A DNA stretch of 64,000 nucleotides from JBICIG01 sp043101605 (lineage in GTDB: Bacteria; Planctomycetota; Phycisphaerae; Phycisphaerales; UBA1924): assembly GCA_043101605.1 (NCBI GenBank), contig JBICIG010000060.1, positions 10,711 through 74,710 on the forward strand, in the 5' to 3' direction. The number at the start of each line of letters is the position of its first letter. Within the stretch, counting starts at the first letter, position 1. The notes under the pieces are model-generated. The model saw only the letters and a list, made by a program, of their open reading frames with translations. It was not told the DNA's origin and made no database searches. Made by a program: the position numbers and the translations under genes. This document shows positions 59,920-64,000 of the stretch, piece by piece.

Positions 59920-60009
59920 ACTCCGAGAGAGTTTTTACCGCCTATGGAACAAGAAACAAGGTCTTTGTCCGGTACTTCTGCAAATGGGCGCACAAGAATC
60001 GTGCATCGC

Positions 60010-60861
60010 ATGCCGCCCCCCACGCGCGAACCTCTGGGCCCGCTCATCCGCCGCTGTCGGCAGCGCAGCGGGTTGTCGCTCGAAGCGCTCGCCGAGCGCG
60101 TCGGGTGCGCCAAGTCCTATCTCTCGCTGATCGAGAACGGGCACAAGAAGCCTCGCTCCGATGAGTTGATCGTCTCGATCGCCGAGGCGCTCGGCGTCGA
60201 TCCGCCCGTGCTGCTCGAAGCCGCTGCGTGGGAGCGCACTCCCGGCCCGGTCCGGCGCGAGCTCGAGGAACTGGAACGCGCGCGCACCCTCGGGCGGCGC
60301 ATGGCGTCGATCCTCGCCAATTCCGGCATCGATGACGCGGGCAGACTCGGCGGGGCGCTCGACCGCGCGCACCGCACCGGCGAACTCAAGCGGCTGATCG
60401 AGCAACTCTCCTCGGGCTCGTCGAGCCCCGACACCGAGCCGATCGAACTGCCGCGCGAGGTCCCGCTGATCAACTCCGTCGCGGCGGGCTACCCGGCCGA
60501 CTTCACCGACCTGGGCTTCCCCGCGCGCATCGCCGATGAGTATGTCCGCTGCCCGGACCTGCGCGACCCCGACGCGTTCGCGGCGCGCGTCGTGGGCGAC
60601 TCCATGCTCCCCGAGTACCGCGAGGGGGACATCGTGATCTTCAGCCCCGCGCGCGATCCCGTGCCCGGCTCGGACTGCTTCGCCCGCCTCGAGCCCGACC
60701 ACGAAACCACCTTCAAACGCGTCTACTTCGAGATCGACGCCGAGGGGCGCGAGTGCATCCGGCTGCAGCCGATCAACAACGCCTATCCGCCAAAGGTCCT
60801 CCCGCGCGAGGAAGTCGCCGGGCTCTACCCCGCCGTCAGTGTGATGCGCTCGTTGATGTAG
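60010..60861 (+). CDS. CI/LexA-like repressor (XRE HTH plus S24 peptidase)
   Basis: The 283-residue protein has an XRE helix-turn-helix at residues 10-65 (RQRSGLSLEALAERVGCAKS) and an S24 autoprotease domain: cleavage site Ala159-Gly160 in NSVAAGYPADF, nucleophile Ser198 in GDSMLPEY and Lys236 in ETTFKRVYFE. Such repressors are cut when RecA is active, releasing their targets. It reads away from the terminase operon, the arrangement of a phage switch. A longer start at 59944 (305 residues) is possible but lies right beside the transposon end. Confidence 0.9.
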   Translation: MPPPTREPLGPLIRRCRQRSGLSLEALAERVGCAKSYLSLIENGHKKPRSDELIVSIAEALGVDPPVLLEAAAWERTPGPVRRELEELERARTLGRRMASILANSGIDDAGRLGGALDRAHRTGELKRLIEQLSSGSSSPDTEPIELPREVPLINSVAAGYPADFTDLGFPARIADEYVRCPDLRDPDAFAARVVGDSMLPEYREGDIVIFSPARDPVPGSDCFARLEPDHETTFKRVYFEIDAEGRECIRLQPINNAYPPKVLPREEVAGLYPAVSVMRSLM

Positions 60862-60900
60862 TCGCCGGGACGCTCGGACGATTGAGCCCGCGCGGGCCGA

Positions 60901-61776
60901 TCACCACGCGCGGACCATGCGCAGCGCCTCGGTCGCCGCCCCCCCCGCGATCGGGCCGCGTCGGAGCGTGATCACCGGCGCCTGCGGCGGGCAGTTGACG
61001 CGCACCGGGACCACGCCCTCTCCCAGCCCCCGGCTGATGACGCCCAGTGTGTCGCCCAGGCGCAGCACGCCGCTGGCGAGATGCGCCGGCAGGTCGCTCG
61101 AGGTGTGCGGCGCGAAGGTGGGCGAGAGCCGGATCTGCCCGCCGTGCGTGTGCCCGCACAGCACGATCGGGACGCCGACCGCGGCGCACGCGTGGAGTTC
61201 GGTCGGGTAGTGGATCAGCGCGAGCGTGAACTCACCCGCTTGCGATTCGCCCGCCGTCACATCGCGCCACGCGGCGGCGAGCACATCCTCGGGAAAGCCC
61301 GCGCCGAGCAGCCGGAGCGGCAGCCCCGGCACGCCCGCCGATTCGTTTTCCAGCCAGCGGATGCCCGGGATCGTGCGCGCGCGATCGATGAACGCCCCCG
61401 TGTCGTGGTTGCCGAAGATCCCGAACGCGCCGAAGCGGGTCCGCCAGCGGGCGGCGAGCCTTTCGAGCTCCCTCGCCGCGGCTTGTTCCTCGCCCGGCGC
61501 ATCCATGTAATCGCCGGTCAGCGCGATCAGGTCGAACTCGAAGCGATCGAGCACCGCCCCGAGCCGCCCGAGCGTCGAGTGCCGACCCTGCGATCGGCGG
61601 ACATGGAAGTCGGTCAGGTGCAGGATGCGCAGCCCGTCGAGCGTCGGCGGAACAGCCGGGTGGGCGATCTCGTAATGTTCCAGTGGAAAGGGCAGGTCGG
61701 GTCGCCGGGGCGAGAGCCACGACCCACCGCCGGATGCGCCTTGGCTCATGTTCGGATTGGATTCGGTCCGGTCCAT
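60901..61776 (-). CDS. YkuE-like metallophosphoesterase
   Basis: The 291-residue product has the calcineurin-like motifs in order: LTDFHV, LTGDYMD, FGNHD, and HTHGGQIRLS near the C-terminus. These bind a dimetal centre. The GNHD and GHTHGGQ spacing fits YkuE-type phosphodiesterases, which act on lipid or nucleotide phosphoesters. An internal ATG at 61749 is an alternative start. The gene converges with the repressor gene. Confidence 0.88.
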   Translation of the reverse strand: MDRTESNPNMSQGASGGGSWLSPRRPDLPFPLEHYEIAHPAVPPTLDGLRILHLTDFHVRRSQGRHSTLGRLGAVLDRFEFDLIALTGDYMDAPGEEQAAARELERLAARWRTRFGAFGIFGNHDTGAFIDRARTIPGIRWLENESAGVPGLPLRLLGAGFPEDVLAAAWRDVTAGESQAGEFTLALIHYPTELHACAAVGVPIVLCGHTHGGQIRLSPTFAPHTSSDLPAHLASGVLRLGDTLGVISRGLGEGVVPVRVNCPPQAPVITLRRGPIAGGAATEALRMVRAW

Positions 61777-61971
61777 CGGTATGGCGCGTCGGCGTAGCGG
61801 GAGGCGTCCCGGTCGGTCCGGCCCGGAGGCGGGCGGGTCCGGGCCCGGCGGGTTGACAGGGCGACTACAGTACCCATCTCATCGGTCGCGACGGGCCGTA
61901 CCGGCTCTTCATCGGAGCCCTGTTCATCGGAGCCAGGGGCGGCTCAGGCAGAGTTCAAAGCGGAGAACGAC

Positions 61972-62802
61972 ATGGCGAAGATGTTCTACAGCCTCGAGGA
62001 AGCAGCCGAACGGCTCGGCAAGTCGACCGACGAGGTCCGCGCGCTGGCCGAGTCCGGGCAGCTCCAGGAGTTCCGCGACCGCGATCGGCTCATGTTCAAG
62101 CGCGAGCAGGTCGACCTGATCGCCGGCGACGGGGGAGAGGAGATCTCGCTCGCCGACGACCTCGAGCCGATCACCCTCGCTTCGAGCGGGTCGGGCTCGG
62201 CGATGAACTTCATCGAGGACACGAAGGAAGGCACCGGCATCAGCATCTTCGATGTCGAGGGGACCGAGGAGGCCGACCCATCCGCCGCGACGGTGATGAG
62301 CGAGACCGCCGGGCAGACCGCGCCGGACTTCTCGATCGATCCCGCCGCCTCGGGCTCGGGCCTGCTCGACCTGACGCGTGAAGCCGACGACACCTCGCTG
62401 GGCGAGGACCTGCTGCAGGATGTCTACGGCGACAGCGGGGACGCGGGCGGCAGCGTCGCCGGCGACGACTCGCTCTTCGAGACCACCGGCGCCGATGCCG
62501 ATGTCTCCAACCAGCCCGTCATGGGGATGGCCGTCGCCGAGCGCGTCGACGGCACCTGGTCGGGCATGGCCGGCGGCCTGGCGCTGGGGATGGTCCTGTG
62601 CACCGTCGCCGCGGTCGCGCTGATCGTGCTGGTCATCTCGGGCATGGCCGTCAGCACCGGCGGCGGGGCCCCGGGCGACGCCGCCACCGGCGGGCTCGTC
62701 TCCCAGATCGCCGGCAACTTCTACCCCGTCGTCGGCGGGCTCGCGGGCGCGACCGTCCTCTTCGCGATCATCGGCATGGTCATCGGGAAGAAGTCGGCCT
62801 GA
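61972..62802 (+). CDS. MerR/excisionase-like HTH protein with C-terminal membrane helices
   Basis: The 276-residue product starts with an excisionase-type helix-turn-helix (SLEEAAERLGKSTDEVRALA) that would bind DNA. A long acidic, Ser/Gly/Ala-rich linker follows, and then two C-terminal membrane helices (LALGMVLCTVAAVALIVLVI and VVGGLAGATVLFAIIGMVIG). A DNA-binding head on a membrane anchor suggests regulation from the membrane or a structural role for DNA. Similar proteins occur in planctomycetes. A GAGAAC-type ribosome site is weak. A terminator follows. Confidence 0.75.
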   Translation: MAKMFYSLEEAAERLGKSTDEVRALAESGQLQEFRDRDRLMFKREQVDLIAGDGGEEISLADDLEPITLASSGSGSAMNFIEDTKEGTGISIFDVEGTEEADPSAATVMSETAGQTAPDFSIDPAASGSGLLDLTREADDTSLGEDLLQDVYGDSGDAGGSVAGDDSLFETTGADADVSNQPVMGMAVAERVDGTWSGMAGGLALGMVLCTVAAVALIVLVISGMAVSTGGGAPGDAATGGLVSQIAGNFYPVVGGLAGATVLFAIIGMVIGKKSA

Positions 62803-62838
62803 GCCGATCGACCGGAAGACACTCTCCAGAATCAGTGA

Positions 62839-62867
62839 CGCCCGCACGGATTCGTGCGGGCGTTTCT
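62839..62867 (+). terminator. Rho-independent terminator
   Basis: A perfect 9-bp stem (CGCCCGCAC at 62839-62847 with GTGCGGGCG at 62854-62862) is followed by TTTCTT. It lies 36 nt after the HTH-membrane gene. Confidence 0.88.
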
Positions 62868-62919
62868 TGTTCTGCGCGCACCGCGATGGTGCATGACCGC
62901 AACCAAGCCGCCACCGAGG

Positions 62920-63486
62920 CTACCCGTCCCCGTTCCGCTCGGCCGCCCCGTCGGGCACCAGCAGCGAGGCGGCCGCCTGCAACCCCTCGCCCTGGGGCGT
63001 GACGAACCGGTGCGCAAAGGCTTCGAGCAACTGGAAGAAACTGAGCATCGCGTCGAGCCGGTCGGCCTGGGTGGGCTCGTCGGGCGAAGCCCCGGCGGCG
63101 AGGCTCGCCGATCGCTCGGGCACGAGGTCGCGGAGTTCGTGCAGAGCCGCGAGCATGGGCTCGACCTCCCGCCGCAGCCGCTCGCGCACGATGGCGCGGA
63201 ACATCGACCACAGGTCCTGCTCGGCGACGAAGTACTCCTTGCGATCGCCCTTCTTGTGGATCCGGCTGACGATGCCCCACTCGACCAGGGCGCGGAGGGA
63301 CATCGACGCGTTGCCGCGCGAGATCTCCAGCCGTTCCATGATGTCATCGGTGCAGAGGGCCTCGCCGGTGATGTAGAGCAGGGCGTGGGCCTCGCCCATC
63401 GTGCGGCTGATGCCCCACGCGCCCGCCATCTGCCCCCACAGGCGGATGAAGCGATCCTCGACCTCGGCCAGGGGCGCATCGTGCAT
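62920..63486 (-). CDS. GbsR/MarR-type transcriptional regulator
   Basis: The 188-residue product has a winged helix of the GbsR type: GEALCTDDIMERLEISRGNAS, SMSLRALVEWGIVSRIHKKGDR and the wing EYFVAEQDLW. A C-terminal helical region follows (RLRREVEPMLAALHELRDLV). GbsR proteins repress genes for osmoprotectant handling. TACATT (minus strand, 63497-63492) ends 5 nt before the ATG at 63486, which decides for this start over one at 63522. Confidence 0.88.
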   Translation of the reverse strand: MHDAPLAEVEDRFIRLWGQMAGAWGISRTMGEAHALLYITGEALCTDDIMERLEISRGNASMSLRALVEWGIVSRIHKKGDRKEYFVAEQDLWSMFRAIVRERLRREVEPMLAALHELRDLVPERSASLAAGASPDEPTQADRLDAMLSFFQLLEAFAHRFVTPQGEGLQAAASLLVPDGAAERNGDG

Positions 63487-63527
63487 ACCGGAATGTAGCC
63501 GTCGGCGGGCTCTGAGTTCCATATTCG

Positions 63528-63545
63528 TTTCAGAATTTATTGAAA
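63528..63545. promoter_or_regulatory. Possible operator with dyad TTTCA-N8-TGAAA
   Basis: TTTCA (63528-63532) and TGAAA (63541-63545) form an inverted repeat across an AT-rich 8-bp spacer, unusual in this GC-rich DNA. It lies 42 bp upstream of the GbsR-type start and could be an autoregulatory site. Confidence 0.45.
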
Positions 63546-63565
63546 GAAGGCCTTTCCAAGGGCCT
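63541..63565 (-). terminator. Terminator of the prenyltransferase gene
   Basis: On the minus strand an AGGCCCTT/AAGG(C)CCT hairpin (63565-63548) with one bulge is followed by TCTTTCA (63547-63541). It lies about 33 nt after the prenyltransferase stop and overlaps the dyad. Confidence 0.6.
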
Positions 63566-63597
63566 GGGAGGGACGGGGAGGCTCCCGATGGCTGGAT

Positions 63598-64000
63598 TCA
63601 GATCGCGATGTCCGCGATCCCGAGGGCGCCGAGCAGCACGCTGACGATGCCGTTGATCGTGAAGAACGCCAGGTGGAGCCCGGCTTCGCCGCGCCTTCGG
63701 ACGACCTCGTGCTCGGCGATCAGCAGCCCGAGCGTCAGCACGACGCCGATGCCGAACAGCCATGCCAGGCGTGGGTCGATCACCCAGACGAGCGTCAGGC
63801 AGGCGGCGGCCCCGACATGCAGCCCCCGCGCGATCCAGAGCGCCCCGCCGACGCCGAACCGCGCGGGCACGCTGAAGAGCCCCGCGCCCCGGTCGAAGGC
63901 GCGGTCGGCGAGCGCGTAGATCACATCGAACCCCGCGACCCACAGCAGCACCACCCCCGCGAGCAGCCAGTGCGCGGGGAACTCGGCGATCGCTCCCGGG
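63598..64000 (-). CDS. UbiA-family prenyltransferase, 5'-truncated by the window edge
   Basis: The visible 134 residues are the C-terminal part of a UbiA-type enzyme. GFDVIYALADRAFDRGAGLFSVPARFG holds the second Asp-rich motif that binds the prenyl diphosphate via magnesium. Four membrane helices follow (LWIARGLHVGAAACLTLVWV, WLFGIGVVLTLGLLIAEH and others). It may be the menaquinone-pathway enzyme (MqnP) that partners MqnA, or a heme O or ubiquinone-type homologue. The first Asp-rich motif lies outside the window. Confidence 0.85.
   Translation of the reverse strand, partial: PGAIAEFPAHWLLAGVVLLWVAGFDVIYALADRAFDRGAGLFSVPARFGVGGALWIARGLHVGAAACLTLVWVIDPRLAWLFGIGVVLTLGLLIAEHEVVRRRGEAGLHLAFFTINGIVSVLLGALGIADIAI

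Noticed and set aside
57366..59930. ACTCAGAG/ACTCCGAG as an 8-bp target duplication of the transposon
   Set aside because: The match is 7 of 8, and the two copies are not equally spaced from the inverted ends, so it was not claimed.

Overview
The window is GC-rich, densely coded bacterial DNA that looks planctomycetal, most likely of the class Phycisphaerae. The grounds are family knowledge: PEP-CTERM-like sorting tails ending in RRRR, many small HTH and membrane proteins of planctomycete style, SpoIIE/GAF phosphatases, M60 metallopeptidase, TPR-sulfotransferases, an LptB (so an outer membrane) and the futalosine menaquinone route (MqnA, plus a UbiA-type prenyltransferase at the right edge). 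No rRNA, CRISPR array or complete prophage is present.

Layout. 1-10 kb: end of a coiled-coil protein, a PqqB-like hydrolase, an N-formylglutamate amidohydrolase-like protein, cysS, a multi-HTH protein behind mqnA, a NeuD-like acetyltransferase, and lptB with a PEGA lipoprotein. 10-16.4 kb: four exported proteins with PEP-CTERM-like tails (three are tandem, equal-length paralogues), a P-loop/deoxyribosyltransferase-like protein and a TPR-sulfotransferase. 16.5-25.6 kb: an ArsR-SRPBCC-DUF1579 cluster, a PDZ-hydrolase, two tandem glycosyltransferases, sucD, and a RAYT transposase bracketed by palindromic REP-type repeats. 25.6-32.3 kb: an amidohydrolase, a tiny lipoprotein, a MarR regulator with a flavodoxin-like reductase, pirin and SnoaL proteins that share one operator, and tRNA-Leu(UAG). 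32.6-53.5 kb: DoxX, VWA, tmk, plsY, SpoIIE phosphatase, ECF sigma/anti-sigma, metG, HDOD, M60 peptidase, ferredoxin, an EF-hand hydrolase and small membrane proteins. 53.6-60.9 kb is the most unusual part. 60.9-64 kb: metallophosphoesterase, HTH-membrane protein, GbsR-type regulator and a UbiA homologue.

The 53.6-60.9 kb region holds a leftward operon of a two-HTH regulator, an ABC-type ATPase, a GNAT protein, a small protein and a complete phage-type terminase large subunit, without portal or capsid genes. A CI/LexA-like repressor reads away from it on the other side. The short divergent promoter region between them is split by an IS1595-type transposon of about 2.5 kb (40-base inverted ends, 32/40 matching). 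The transposon carries a GIY-YIG protein, two small ORFs, and a well-formed 100-nt class II tRNA whose body is that of tRNA-Leu but whose anticodon is UGG (proline).

Expression logic visible in the sequence: at least fifteen genes on both strands, including the transposase, have a TANNNT box ending 5-7 nt before the start codon and no Shine-Dalgarno, which predicts leaderless mRNAs. Others (sucD, ferredoxin, pirin, the PEP-CTERM paralogues, HDOD) have a normal leader and ribosome-binding site. This rule was used to choose several start codons.
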